This document shows positions 31,585-40,822 of a stretch of DNA of 64,000 nt, piece by piece. Source of the stretch: Fulvimarina endophytica. GTDB taxonomy: Bacteria; Pseudomonadota; Alphaproteobacteria; Rhizobiales; Rhizobiaceae. Within the stretch, counting starts at the first letter, position 1. Every line of letters starts with the position of its first letter. The notes beneath the pieces are model-generated. The model did not search any database and had not been told where the DNA came from. It saw only the letters and a program-made list of their open reading frames with translations. A program made the position numbers and the translations under genes. The stretch spans positions 434,001 through 498,000 of the forward strand of contig NZ_QURL01000003.1 of NCBI RefSeq assembly GCF_003403015.1, in the 5' to 3' direction.

Positions 31585-32604
31585 ATGCGGGGCATGAAAC
31601 CCGACGATCTCCTCCATCCGACGCCCAAGGGCCTCTACTGCCCGCCCGGAGACTTCTACATCGACCCGGTCGGCCGGGTCGACCGCGCGCTCGTCACCCA
31701 TGGTCACGCCGACCATGCAAGGCCGGGCAACCGGGCCGTGATGGCGACGCGCGAGACGCTGGACATCATGGCGATCCGCTACGGGGAGGACTTCTGCGAG
31801 ACACGGCAGGTCGCCGAACCCGGCAGGCCGGTCTCGATCGGCGATGTGAGCGTCAGCTTCCATCCGGCCGGCCACGTCTTCGGCTCGGCCCAGATCGCCG
31901 TCGAATGGAAAGGGCTGAAGATCGTCGCCTCCGGGGACTACAAGCGACGGCGCGATCCGACCTGCGCGCGGTTCGAACCGGTCCGGTGCGACGTGTTCAT
32001 CACCGAGGCGACCTTCGCGCTCCCGGTCTTCAGGCACCCGGACACGGCCTCGGAGGTGGACAAGCTGATGGCTTCGATGATCCGCTTTCCGGAGCGGGCG
32101 CATATCGTCGGCGCCTATGCGCTCGGAAAGGCGCAGCGCGTCATCCGGCACGTGCGCGAGACGGGCTACGACGCCCCGATCTATATCCACGGGGCGCTTC
32201 GCAAGCTGTGCGATTACTATCAGCGAGAGGGCGTCGATCTCGGCATTCTGGAGCCGGCGACCGTGGAAGGGGGGCGGAAGGGCGATTTTGCCGGCGCTCT
32301 CGTGGTCGGAACGCCGTCGGCCTTCGCGGACAAGTGGGCCCGGCGGTTTCCCGATCCGGTCGCCTGCTTCGCCTCCGGCTGGATGCGGGTGCGTCAGCGG
32401 GCGCGACAGCGCGGCGTGGAACTGCCGCTCATCCTCTCCGACCATGCCGACTGGGACGAGTTGACGCAGACCATCCGGGATGTGGAGGCGAGCGAGGTCT
32501 GGGTGACCCATGGCCGCGAGGAGGCACTGGTGCGCTGGTGCGAACTCGCCGGCGTCAGGGCAAGACCCTTGCATCTGGTGGGATACGAAGACGAGACCGA
32601 TTGA
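31585..32604 (+). CDS. Ligase-associated MBL-fold/beta-CASP DNA exonuclease
   Basis: A 339-residue metallo-beta-lactamase-fold nuclease of the family normally encoded with an Lhr-like helicase and ATP-dependent DNA ligase. The metal-binding motif is HGHADH in ALVTHGHADHA (about residues 37-47). Further His/Asp ligands are in FHPAGHVFGSAQ and VASGDYKRRRDP, and the beta-CASP region ends with LSDHADWDE and VWVTHGR. The opening LLHPTPKGLYCPPGDFYIDP is specific for this family. The start may be 31585 or 31594. Here it is separated from the helicase (12897-15422), and no ligase is present nearby. A DNA end-processing role in repair is inferred from the family. Confidence 0.9.
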   Translation: MRGMKPDDLLHPTPKGLYCPPGDFYIDPVGRVDRALVTHGHADHARPGNRAVMATRETLDIMAIRYGEDFCETRQVAEPGRPVSIGDVSVSFHPAGHVFGSAQIAVEWKGLKIVASGDYKRRRDPTCARFEPVRCDVFITEATFALPVFRHPDTASEVDKLMASMIRFPERAHIVGAYALGKAQRVIRHVRETGYDAPIYIHGALRKLCDYYQREGVDLGILEPATVEGGRKGDFAGALVVGTPSAFADKWARRFPDPVACFASGWMRVRQRARQRGVELPLILSDHADWDELTQTIRDVEASEVWVTHGREEALVRWCELAGVRARPLHLVGYEDETD

Positions 32605-32806
32605 GCCGCCGGATGGCCCGGATCGGCCGGATCGGCCGGATCGTCGCGACGCAAAGGCGAGAGCTGCGGCACGCGCCCGAAAGCTTGCGCGGGACCGGAA
32701 ACGAAACGAACCCGCAGCCCGGGAGAGGGTGCGGGTTCGAAGTGCAATTCGATGAACGGTGTGCCCGGCCCGTGCGCGGGAGCACCCGCTTCCTCAAAAA
32801 CCCGAA

Positions 32807-33073
32807 CTACTGGGGAACGCGAACGCCTTCGTTCTCTTGCGGCTCGGCCTCGGACGGCGTCACCGTGTTGCCCTCGACGGCGGTGGTCGCCGGATCGGGA
32901 GCGTCGAGGGTCTCGGTCTGCTCGAGGGACCCGTCCGGCTCCGTCGCGACCCCGATTCCGCCGATGATCACATAACCGAGGACGACCAGGACGATGCCGA
33001 CGATCAGGACGATGAGGATCGGCTTTCCGGCGCGTCCTTGCCTGGCTTCGTCCGGTTTCAATTTTTCAGCCAT
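32807..33073 (-). CDS. Small single-pass membrane protein
   Basis: An 88-residue protein: a charged N-terminus (MAEKLKPDEARQGRAGK), one strong transmembrane helix (PILIVLIVGIVLVVLGYVIIGGIGV, about 18-42), then an acidic, Pro/Thr-rich disordered tail ending VRVPQ. I do not recognise a family. ATG 33073 was chosen because upstream starts add Arg/Cys-rich residues; an AAGGAG lies somewhat far upstream (14 bases). It sits alone between the exonuclease and another lineage-specific membrane protein. The composition looks like a real membrane-anchored protein, function unknown. Confidence 0.6.
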   Translation of the reverse strand: MAEKLKPDEARQGRAGKPILIVLIVGIVLVVLGYVIIGGIGVATEPDGSLEQTETLDAPDPATTAVEGNTVTPSEAEPQENEGVRVPQ

Positions 33074-33328
33074 TCGGTTCGGTCCGTTCTCCTTGGGCAC
33101 ACTTCGTGCGGTTTCGTCGGGCCTCGCACACGACCTGCAGCGCAACGCTTTCGTGCGCTTTCGGGGCCTGCGATCGGCCGGGCGGAGAGATCAGGCGACT
33201 GCCGCCTCCCCATCCGATGTCAACCAATATGGAGCGGCAATGTTTCCGAAGGAGAGGGGCGGCGGCATTTTGCCAAGGGTTGGCCTTCGCCCCAGGGCGG
33301 CCGCCTCAGCCCGCCCTCATATCCGATG

Positions 33329-34138
33329 TCACGGACGGTGACGCACCGGAACGGTCTCGTCGTCGGCGGTTTTCGTCGCCACGACGAGGGTGTAGCGATC
33401 GGGGCTCGCGACCTCCCGCTCCAGCCGGAAGTCGGCCTTTTCGGTCTCCGCCCTTGCGTCCTCGAGGCTGGTCACGCTCTTCAGGAAGCCCGAGGGGGCC
33501 TGGAGTTCGGCGAGCGCGAGGGCGTCGCCGAGTTCAGATCCGAGGGTGACGCCGGCATAGGCGGACGCCGTCTCGTCCTCGACGTCGAGCTTCAGACGGA
33601 TCTCGTCGATCCGGCCTGCTTCGCTGCCGCGCGCCACGCGATCGATGGCGAAGCCCTCGCTCGTCTCGCGCGAGGCGCATTCCTTGTGTCCGGCAAAGAG
33701 GGCGCTTTCGGCCCAGACGGCATCGCCGAAGGACTTGCAGAGGGAGGCTGCATCCGCCAGCCCCGGAATGTCGCTCGCGATCCGCGCCGGTTCGGGCGCT
33801 GAAACGGGTTCGGGCTGGATACGTTCGAGGGAGGCGGTCTTCAGGAGACGCGGCTCGGCTGCGTTGATCTCGGTCGCCGGTTTGATCTCGGCCGAGGCGA
33901 TGGTGGCAGCCTTTGCGACGTCCCCTGCGGTCTGCGCGTCGATCGCACGGATCTGTGCGGTCTGGAAGGCATCGCTCGTTCGCACCGCGAAGGTCGCGCC
34001 GCAGACGGCGAATGCCAGCAGCATGAAGCGGAAGGAGGTGCTGCCGCAGAACCGAATGAGGAGATCGCCGCCGCCGTGATCGTCACCGACCAAGGTCTTC
34101 AACTGCCGCGCGCGACAAACCGGATTCCAACGGCTCAT
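33329..34138 (-). CDS. Hypothetical membrane-anchored secreted protein (possibly DUF6030)
   Basis: A 269-residue protein with a short cytoplasmic N-terminus and one hydrophobic segment (FRFMLLAFAVCGATFAV, about 37-53), which would anchor or export a periplasmic domain. A Pro/Ala/Glu-rich linker (about 60-115) leads to a folded domain with SLCKSFGD, GHKECASRETSEGF and a closing TLVVATKTADDETVPVR; the two Cys may form a disulphide. It may belong to DUF6030, a family of hyphomicrobial proteins of unknown role, but I hold that loosely. ATG 34138 was chosen over an in-frame TTG at 34144. Monocistronic. Confidence 0.6.
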   Translation of the reverse strand: MSRWNPVCRARQLKTLVGDDHGGGDLLIRFCGSTSFRFMLLAFAVCGATFAVRTSDAFQTAQIRAIDAQTAGDVAKAATIASAEIKPATEINAAEPRLLKTASLERIQPEPVSAPEPARIASDIPGLADAASLCKSFGDAVWAESALFAGHKECASRETSEGFAIDRVARGSEAGRIDEIRLKLDVEDETASAYAGVTLGSELGDALALAELQAPSGFLKSVTSLEDARAETEKADFRLEREVASPDRYTLVVATKTADDETVPVRHRP

Positions 34139-34484
34139 TGGCAAGGGGTCCCCACTCGTTTCAGCATCATCGGCCCGTTCCCATTCGACCGCCCGCCCAT
34201 CCCCTGGGCTTTCGGTCGAAACATACGGCCTTTGGAGTGCACGCGAGCGCGAGCATCGCCACTGGCCGGAAGGCCCGATATCGGTGATGAAAATAGGACA
34301 GGATTTCGGCTAGAAAGGGGCGAGCCCGACAAGGTTCGCGCATGCCGGTGCGCCGCCAGTGGAGCCAAGCCGTTCGCCTCGCCGCCAACCCGTTGATCGA
34401 AAAGGGAAACGTGCGCGAGGACCGGCGGGCGGCGAAGCGGCCTCCACCGGACAATTTCAGGGCCGCCGGTGCCGAGGAAGGCGC
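34139..34484. other. Intergenic region without gene
   Basis: About 345 bases between the hypothetical secreted protein and the SGNH hydrolase. Three overlapping open frames on both strands are Arg/Ala/Pro-rich with no motif or binding site. The stretch around 34280-34320 is a little AT-richer and might hold a promoter. I see no RNA gene or repeat in it. Confidence 0.4.
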
Positions 34485-35276
34485 TCAGCGACCCGGCACC
34501 ACATAGTCGAGGAGGTGATCGGCATAGTAGACATAGCCGGCCTCGGAGGCATGGAAGCCGTCACGGGCAAAGCCGTGCGGCTCGACCCTCGGCAAGGTGG
34601 TGGCGGTGACGGCGCCGCGCTCGTAGCACAGGCTCGTTCCCATCCGGCGGATGATCCGGGCCCGCAGTTCCAGGACATGCGCGAGCCCCTTGGGCAGCGC
34701 CGGCACGCGCTTGAAGTCCACGGGCGGCGCCCAGACGATGCGTGCCTCGGGCCATTTCGTCCTCAAGGCGTAAAGAAGCGTTCCGAAGCTCTTCTTGAAG
34801 CGGCGCGCACCGTGGAAGTTCTTGGCATCGTTGGTGCCGACCATCAGGACGATATGCGTGAAGGCCTCGCGGGCGAGATTGGGGACCACGTGATCGCGGA
34901 CATCTGCGCTGACGGCAGAGTTGCAGCCGGCATTGCGCCAGAACACCGATCGTCCGGTCAGCGCATGGATGCGCTCGGCGAGCTTCGGGCCGAGAGAATC
35001 CTCCATCCGGCCGACGCCGACGCCTGCGGCGCTGGAATCGCCGAGAACGAGAAGGCGTACGGCCGCCTCGCGGATCTGGTCGGTTCCGACGAGGCCCGAC
35101 AGCGAGCCGATGGGCGGCCCCATGCGCAGGATCGAGCGGCGCGCCCTGAGGCCCTGCCAGATATAAACCGGCAAGAGAAGCCAAGAGATCAGCGCCGTCT
35201 TCGACGATGCCGCGACGCCGCCGGCTCCGAACGGATCGAACACCGGAGACAGGTTCTGGAGGTGTCCCTGGCTCAT
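34485..35276 (-). CDS. SGNH/GDSL hydrolase
   Basis: A 263-residue esterase/lipase-fold protein. Block I is [15 protein letters not shown], with the nucleophile Ser at about residue 81; block III is [10 protein letters not shown]; block V is [12 protein letters not shown], supplying the catalytic Asp and His. Residues about 28-45 are hydrophobic ([16 protein letters not shown]), so it is probably membrane-anchored with the catalytic domain outside the cytoplasm. ATG 35276 overlaps the pgk stop as ATGA; a longer frame would run into pgk. Translation is coupled to pgk, but no functional link is obvious. The substrate may be an acyl or acetyl ester of a cell-envelope glycan. Confidence 0.85.
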   Translation of the reverse strand: MSQGHLQNLSPVFDPFGAGGVAASSKTALISWLLLPVYIWQGLRARRSILRMGPPIGSLSGLVGTDQIREAAVRLLVLGDSSAAGVGVGRMEDSLGPKLAERIHALTGRSVFWRNAGCNSAVSADVRDHVVPNLAREAFTHIVLMVGTNDAKNFHGARRFKKSFGTLLYALRTKWPEARIVWAPPVDFKRVPALPKGLAHVLELRARIIRRMGTSLCYERGAVTATTLPRVEPHGFARDGFHASEAGYVYYADHLLDYVVPGR

Positions 35277-36469
35277 TCCTTCAAGACCTCCACGCCCGGC
35301 AGGGCCTTGCCTTCCATCCATTCGAGGAAGGCGCCGCCGGCGGTCGAAATATAGGTGAAGTCCTCGCTGACGCCGGCCTGGTTGAGGGCGGCGACCGTAT
35401 CGCCGCCGCCAGCGATCGAGACGAGCCTGCCCGCGCGCGACAGCTCCGCCGCATGGTGGGCGGCTCCCATGGTCGCGACGTCGAAGGGCTCGGTCTCGAA
35501 GGCGCCGAGCGGGCCGTTCCAGACGAGGGTCTTCGCTCCGTCCATGCGCTGCTTGACCATCTCCAGCGATTTCGGGCCGGCATCGAGGATCATCATGTCC
35601 TCCGGCGTCTCTTCGACCGGAACGGTCTCGGTGGGCGCGCCCGAGCGCAGGCCGCGCGCGAGAACGACGTCGACCGGCAGGACGATCTCGCAGCCCTTCT
35701 CCTCGGCGCGGGTCATGATGGAGCGGGCGGTGTCGCCGAGATCGTGCTCGCAGAGAGACTTGCCGACATCGATCCCCTTGGCCGCCAGGAAGGTGTTCGC
35801 CATGCCGCCGCCGATGACGAGAATGTCCACCCGGTCGATCAGATTGGTGAGAACGTCGATCTTGGTGGAGACCTTGGAGCCGCCGACAATGGCGAGCACC
35901 GGTGGCTCGGGGGATTCCAGGCCCTTCTGCAGGGCCTCGATCTCGGCCTGCATGGTGCGTCCGGCATAGGACGGCAGATGATGGGCGAGGCCCTCCGTCG
36001 AGGCATGGGCGCGGTGGGCGGCGGAGAAGGCGTCGTTGACGTAGAGATCGCCGAGCGAGGCGAGGCTCTCGCAGAACTCTGCCTCGTTGGCCTCCTCACC
36101 GGCGTGGAAGCGGGTGTTTTCCAGAAGCACCACGTCGCCGTCCTTCAGGACCTCGACGATCCCGGCCGCGACGGTGCCGATGCAGTCGTCGGCAAAGCCC
36201 ACGGGTCGGCCGAGCCGCTCGGACAGGACCGGCGCGATCGGCGCGAGCGTCATCTCGGCATTGGGCTTGCCCTTGGGCCTGCCGAAATGGGCGAGAAGGA
36301 TCACCCGGGCGCCCTTGTCGGACAGCTCCTTGATGGTCGGCAGCGCCCGGTCGATCCGGGTCGCGTCGGTGACCCGGCCGTCCTTCATGGGAAGGTTGAA
36401 GTCGACGCGAAGAAGCACCCTCTTGCCGGTCACGTCCGCATCGTCGAGGGTTCTGAAGGTGAAAGCCAT
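35273..36469 (-). CDS. pgk: Phosphoglycerate kinase
   Basis: Transfers phosphate between 1,3-bisphosphoglycerate and ADP in glycolysis and gluconeogenesis. 398 residues, the usual bacterial length. Signature elements are [16 protein letters not shown] (substrate-binding arginine, about 19-34), [21 protein letters not shown] in the hinge, [10 protein letters not shown] and the ATP-loop [12 protein letters not shown] near the C-terminus. In many alphaproteobacteria pgk follows gap and tkt; here neither is adjacent and pgk is instead coupled to an SGNH hydrolase. A single housekeeping copy in the window. Confidence 0.97.
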   Translation of the reverse strand: MAFTFRTLDDADVTGKRVLLRVDFNLPMKDGRVTDATRIDRALPTIKELSDKGARVILLAHFGRPKGKPNAEMTLAPIAPVLSERLGRPVGFADDCIGTVAAGIVEVLKDGDVVLLENTRFHAGEEANEAEFCESLASLGDLYVNDAFSAAHRAHASTEGLAHHLPSYAGRTMQAEIEALQKGLESPEPPVLAIVGGSKVSTKIDVLTNLIDRVDILVIGGGMANTFLAAKGIDVGKSLCEHDLGDTARSIMTRAEEKGCEIVLPVDVVLARGLRSGAPTETVPVEETPEDMMILDAGPKSLEMVKQRMDGAKTLVWNGPLGAFETEPFDVATMGAAHHAAELSRAGRLVSIAGGGDTVAALNQAGVSEDFTYISTAGGAFLEWMEGKALPGVEVLKE

Positions 36470-36642
36470 ATGTCGCGTATCCGGGCGTTGAGTGAAGGAT
36501 CCGGCGGGAGGGCGTGCTGCCGCAGATCACCTGGTGTCGTTCCAATCTTCTAGGGCGGCGACGGGCTCTCGGGCAAGCGAAAGCGTGCGTCGGACCGGCG
36601 GCAGGAAGCCGGTCGCAGCTTTCGGTCCGATGCTTGCGGCGC

Positions 36643-38451
36643 TCAACTCTTCCCGAGAATGCGGCGGGCGCCCTTTTTCAGGAGATCGAGCGCGTCCTTG
36701 GGGCCTTTCGGAACGGGGAAGGGAAGGAAGGTATCCGGCGTCGGCGTCAGCGAGAGACCGGCGCTCGTCACCTCGCCCTCCTCGTTGGTCTCGCGCACGA
36801 TCATCTCGACCGTGCCGACGAGGGTGCGGTCGCCATAGGACGGATGGCCGCCGAGGCGCTTGCCGATGAGTTCGGAGACCTTGAGGTCACGCTCCTCTTC
36901 CGGCAGCTGAAACCCGTAGGCCTCGGCGAGCGACTGGGCGGGCGAGGCGGGATTGATCGTGAACTCGCCGAAGAACTCCTCGTCGTCCTCGGCGACCGGG
37001 GCGGGGCTCGCGAAGAGACGGTCTAGAAGGGGCGGAAAGCGCGGCGAGATGAACAGGAAGACGTAGTCGCCCGGCTGGAGGCGGCCGGCATACTGGTAGC
37101 GCATGGACCGCCCGTCGCGGATGACGAGGGATGGCCGCGCCCAGCGCGGCACCCGCGCGCCCGTCGCGACCGGCGAGCCTTCCACGACCCTGTAGGAGAG
37201 AAGCTCGTGCTGGGCGCCGCCGGGAAGCTCCAGCTCGTATTTCTCGATCGGCCCGATGCGCTTGGGCACCGTCAGCTTCAGCCAGCGCGAGACGCTGGCC
37301 AGCGTCCAGCCCTGAAGGAGGAGGGAGGTGAGGACGATGACGAAGGCGATGTTGAAGAACTGCCCCGAGACCTGGAGGCCCGCGAGGATCGGCAGGATCG
37401 CAAGCAGGATCGAGACCGCGCCGCGAAGGCCCACCCATGAGACGAACACGGTCTCGCGCCGGCGGAAGCCGAACGGGATGAGGCAGAGCGAGACCGCGAT
37501 CGGGCGGGCGACGAAGATCAGGAAGAGGGCGAGCAGGATGCCCGGCACCAGGATCGTGTCGAAATCGCGCGGCGTTGCGAGGAGGCCGAGGATGAGGAAC
37601 ATCACGATTTGGGCGAGCCAGGTCATGCCGTCCTGGAAGCGCTTCAGCGTGGCGGCACGCTTGAGGCCCCGATTGCCGGCATAGAGCCCGGCCACGTAGA
37701 CGGCGAGGAAGCCGGATCCGCCAATGGCGCCGGTGAGCGCGAAGAGCGCGATGGCAAGGGCGATGATGAGGATCGGCAGAAGGCCGCGATCGACGCTCAG
37801 CTTCTCGATGAAGAACGAGATGCCGTAGCCGCCGGCAAGGCCGAGGATGAGGCCGAGGCCCATCTGCTCGAAGAAGCCGAGCACGACATCGGCGCCGAGC
37901 GTCTCCACGCCGCCGCCCTGGCGCACCGCCTCGACGAGGGCGATGGTCAGGAAGATCGCCATCGGGTCGTTGGTCCCGGATTCGATCTCGAGCAGCGATT
38001 TCACCCGGTCGCGCAGGATGATGCCGCTGGTCTTCAGGAGGAAGAAGACGGCGGCCGCATCGGTCGAGCCGACGATGGCGCCGAGGAGCATGCCTTCGAG
38101 AAGGCCGACGCCGAGCAGCCATTCGGCGAAGAGACCGAAGAGCAGGGACGTTCCCATGACTCCGACGGTCGCGAGCGTGATCGCGGGACCCGCCGCCTGC
38201 CGGAAGGTGGCGATGGGGGTCTGAAAGCCGGAATCGAAGAGAATGACCGCCAGCGCCAGATTGCCGATGAAATAGGCGAGCGCGGCATCGTTGAATTCGA
38301 GGCCGAGACCGTCCGTTCCCGCGAACAGGCCCACGGACAGGAAGAGAAGCAGGAGGGGCGTGCCGAAACGCGACGCGAGCAGGCTGGAAAAGGCCGCAAG
38401 AAGGACGAGGACCGTGCCCACGAGAATGATGATGTAGAGCTCGTCGAGCAT
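36643..38451 (-). CDS. cvrA: Potassium/proton antiporter (CvrA/NhaP2 type)
   Basis: A 602-residue CPA1-type antiporter predicted to exchange K+ (or Na+) for protons at the inner membrane. Twelve or so transmembrane helices occupy residues 1-395, including the ion-binding LEIESGTNDPMAIFLTI segment with its Asn-Asp pair. They are followed by a TrkA-C-like regulatory domain (about 405-490) and a CorC/HlyC-like C-terminal domain (about 510-590), the arrangement described for K+/H+ antiporter NhaP2/CvrA. ATG 38451 (MLDELYIII) was chosen over an in-frame GTG at 38478. Monocistronic. A role in osmotic or pH adaptation is likely. Confidence 0.92.
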   Translation of the reverse strand: MLDELYIIILVGTVLVLLAAFSSLLASRFGTPLLLLFLSVGLFAGTDGLGLEFNDAALAYFIGNLALAVILFDSGFQTPIATFRQAAGPAITLATVGVMGTSLLFGLFAEWLLGVGLLEGMLLGAIVGSTDAAAVFFLLKTSGIILRDRVKSLLEIESGTNDPMAIFLTIALVEAVRQGGGVETLGADVVLGFFEQMGLGLILGLAGGYGISFFIEKLSVDRGLLPILIIALAIALFALTGAIGGSGFLAVYVAGLYAGNRGLKRAATLKRFQDGMTWLAQIVMFLILGLLATPRDFDTILVPGILLALFLIFVARPIAVSLCLIPFGFRRRETVFVSWVGLRGAVSILLAILPILAGLQVSGQFFNIAFVIVLTSLLLQGWTLASVSRWLKLTVPKRIGPIEKYELELPGGAQHELLSYRVVEGSPVATGARVPRWARPSLVIRDGRSMRYQYAGRLQPGDYVFLFISPRFPPLLDRLFASPAPVAEDDEEFFGEFTINPASPAQSLAEAYGFQLPEEERDLKVSELIGKRLGGHPSYGDRTLVGTVEMIVRETNEEGEVTSAGLSLTPTPDTFLPFPVPKGPKDALDLLKKGARRILGKS

Positions 38452-38621
38452 CGATGCGCTTTCCACAACCGTTCGCACCGGATGGGTTCGTCCGGCGTCG
38501 TCTGTTCTTCAGCGGGGATTTCGGAACGCCCTGCGGCGTGCCTGTTGCGTGATGGATGGTTGGCTACCACCATATGCGCCGGATCGGGCCGAGGGCCACC
38601 TCAATTTTCGCGGCGCAACGC

Positions 38622-38646
38622 AAAAACCGGCCGTCGAGGCGGCCGG
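38622..38646 (-). terminator. Intrinsic terminator of the autotransporter gene
   Basis: On the minus strand CCGGCCG, a 6-base loop and CGGCCGG are followed directly by TTTTT, 42 bases after the esterase autotransporter stop. Stem plus T-run is the standard Rho-independent signal, one of few clear ones in this window. Confidence 0.8.
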
Positions 38647-38687
38647 CTCGCTGTTTGGAAGACGGAGCGGGGAAAAGTCCCGTACCC

Positions 38688-40547
38688 TCAGAAGGCGATG
38701 CCGAGGGAGATGCGCCCTTCGTGGCTCTGGTCGATCTCGTCGCCGAAGCCGACCGAATAGGAGGCCGCGATGCTGGTCGCATCGCCGAGAGCGGTCTTGG
38801 CCCCCGCGCCGAGAACGAAGCCTCGACCCGGCAGGTCGCCGAAGCCCGTCACGCGCGCCCGGTTCGGGCTGCCGTCGATGCGCGAGACCAGTCCGTCGTC
38901 GTTGGAGAGGAGTTCGTCCTCGTAGGCGATGGTGCCGGTGAGGGTCGCCATGCGCCCGCCTAGGCTCGCATCGTAGGACAGATCGATGCCGGCCGAACCG
39001 TAGAGCGCGTCGCGGTCGTATCCGCCATAGGCGATCCGGGCGGCAAGGCCCGTTTCGGTAAAGCCGTCCACATCGAAATGGGCATAGGTGAGCGAGGCGT
39101 TCGGGGTGACGACGAGCTGCCCGAGGAGGATGTCGTAGCCTGCCGAAAGACCGATATCGGCAAGGGCCGCATTGGTGTTGCCGCCCTGGTTGGTCACCAT
39201 CGGCAGGAGGGTCCGGCGCTCGATATCGTCGAAATCCACATGGGCGATGCCGGCCGATGCGGTGAGATGGGCCGGGCCGAAGAGCATCGTCGCGTAGACG
39301 TCGGCCGCAAAGCTCCGCGTGTCGAATTCGAACCGGCTGTCGTCCGCGCTGCCGGCCGCGAAGGAGGCCGAGACGCCGGCAAGGACCCGTTCGCCGATGG
39401 GGGTCTCGTAGCCGATCGTCACGCCGCCCGAGGAATAGTCGTAGGACCCGATGCCGCCACCGGCGTCCCGGTCGTAGACGAGGCCGTCGACGTTCGCATA
39501 GGCGCCGGCCCGCGCGGTTCCGGCACGCGAGGCCGCGGCGAAATCGGCGCCGCGCTCATAGGTCGACCGGACCTGTCGCAGACGGTCCGCAAAGGCGGTC
39601 TCCGACATGGCTCCCGCCGCCGCTGCCTGATCGGCGGCCGTCAGATAGTCGAGGATCAGCGCCGAGTAGAGGGCATGGCCGGCCGTCGTCGGATGGACGT
39701 CGTCGAAATAGAGAAACTGGTTCTGCTGGGCGGCCGGCGCCGTGCGGCAGGAGGGGACCGCGAGGCAGGCCGTGGTGACGTTCGTGAAGCCGAAGCGCTG
39801 GGGGTCGGCGACGATGGCGTCGGCGAGGCGGCGGACGTCCACATAGTAGTAGTCGCTGCCCGGATTGGCCGCGGCGACGCCTTCGAGATTGGCCCCGAGC
39901 CGCTCGTTGAAGACGCCCGTCGCCGAGGTGCCGGCGAAGGATGCGAGCGGATCGGAATTGAGGCGCGGGATCGCGCCGAGATTCGGCAGGTTCGGAACAA
40001 CCACGCGCGGCGCGCCGATGCGCCCGAGAAGGCTCGCCGCACCGGCGACGTCGCGGGCCGCTGCGGCCGAGCCGGACGCGATGCCGGCAGGCGTGATGCC
40101 GGGCGTCTGGAGCGTGGCGAAGATGTCGTTCGCACCGGCATAGAGCGTGACCACGTCGTTCGGCGCGAAGCGTCCGTCCTGGACGGTGAAGAAGCCGATC
40201 TGGTCGTAGATGTCGGGCGGCGTGTTCGCGTTCGGATTGGCCCGCGCCCCGCCGAAGGCGTAGTTCTGGTTGGCGTTGGGGTCGATCCGCACGCCGCCCA
40301 GGCTTGCCGCGCCGGCGCGCTGCATCGGCCCGTTCAGGCGTTCGGTGAGGACCGGGCCGTTGGAAAAGCGGCCGGCGAAATAGGGCGGCGAGTTCGGCGT
40401 GCCGCTGACGGCGAAGAGATTGCCGTTGTCGCTGAGACTGTCGCCGAAGGCGATGACGGTGCCGATCTCCTGGGCGCTCGCCGTTGCAGCCGCGCCGAGC
40501 GAGACGATCGCCGTCGTCGCCAGAATTAGATTTCGAATGATGGTCAT
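38688..40547 (-). CDS. Autotransporter GDSL esterase/lipase (EstA-like)
   Basis: A 619-residue surface esterase. A signal peptide (cleavage near ASAQ, residue 26) is followed by a GDSL catalytic domain: block I IAFGDSLSDNGNLF with Ser37, block III LYAGANDIF, block V FDDVHPTTAGH with the catalytic Asp and His. The C-terminal third (about 340-619) is an autotransporter beta-barrel ending in Phe (SLGIAF), which inserts in the outer membrane and leaves the esterase on the cell surface. The architecture is that of Pseudomonas EstA, although the helical linker is short. Monocistronic with its own terminator. Substrate probably an acyl ester or lipid. Confidence 0.94.
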   Translation of the reverse strand: MTIIRNLILATTAIVSLGAAATASAQEIGTVIAFGDSLSDNGNLFAVSGTPNSPPYFAGRFSNGPVLTERLNGPMQRAGAASLGGVRIDPNANQNYAFGGARANPNANTPPDIYDQIGFFTVQDGRFAPNDVVTLYAGANDIFATLQTPGITPAGIASGSAAAARDVAGAASLLGRIGAPRVVVPNLPNLGAIPRLNSDPLASFAGTSATGVFNERLGANLEGVAAANPGSDYYYVDVRRLADAIVADPQRFGFTNVTTACLAVPSCRTAPAAQQNQFLYFDDVHPTTAGHALYSALILDYLTAADQAAAAGAMSETAFADRLRQVRSTYERGADFAAASRAGTARAGAYANVDGLVYDRDAGGGIGSYDYSSGGVTIGYETPIGERVLAGVSASFAAGSADDSRFEFDTRSFAADVYATMLFGPAHLTASAGIAHVDFDDIERRTLLPMVTNQGGNTNAALADIGLSAGYDILLGQLVVTPNASLTYAHFDVDGFTETGLAARIAYGGYDRDALYGSAGIDLSYDASLGGRMATLTGTIAYEDELLSNDDGLVSRIDGSPNRARVTGFGDLPGRGFVLGAGAKTALGDATSIAASYSVGFGDEIDQSHEGRISLGIAF

Positions 40548-40698
40548 GATGAACTCCCCCCGAGCCTAGGCGAGAGCGAACCGCGTTCGCGCGATCATGG
40601 CAAGACGGGAAACGACGAGCCCGCCATCGGGCGCGATTCCGAGCGGGGCTTGTGCCCGGCGAAGCACACATGATGCAGGGATGCCGGGCGCTTTTGCC

Positions 40699-40802
40699 CT
40701 GGAGCCTCGGACCCGATTTAAGAATCGGGTCCGAGGCTCCAGTTTCTTGCTGACGGATCGGATGGGCCGAAAACCGGGTCCACTTTTCGGTCCGATGCTC
40801 TA
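40699..40802. repeat. Two-hairpin intergenic palindromic repeat, copy 1
   Basis: The first half is a perfect 20-bp inverted repeat (699-718 and 723-742 of the 40 kb block) around a TAAG loop. The second half has a weaker palindrome built on CCGAAAA and TTTTCGG and ends TCCGATGCTCTAG. A near-identical unit lies at 50421-50520. It sits between the autotransporter promoter region and the hemW stop. The tail resembles rhizobial intergenic mosaic repeats. Because it abuts hemW's end, it may also end that transcript. Confidence 0.8.
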
Positions 40803-40822
40803 GGCGTCCCGGGTCGGCCGGT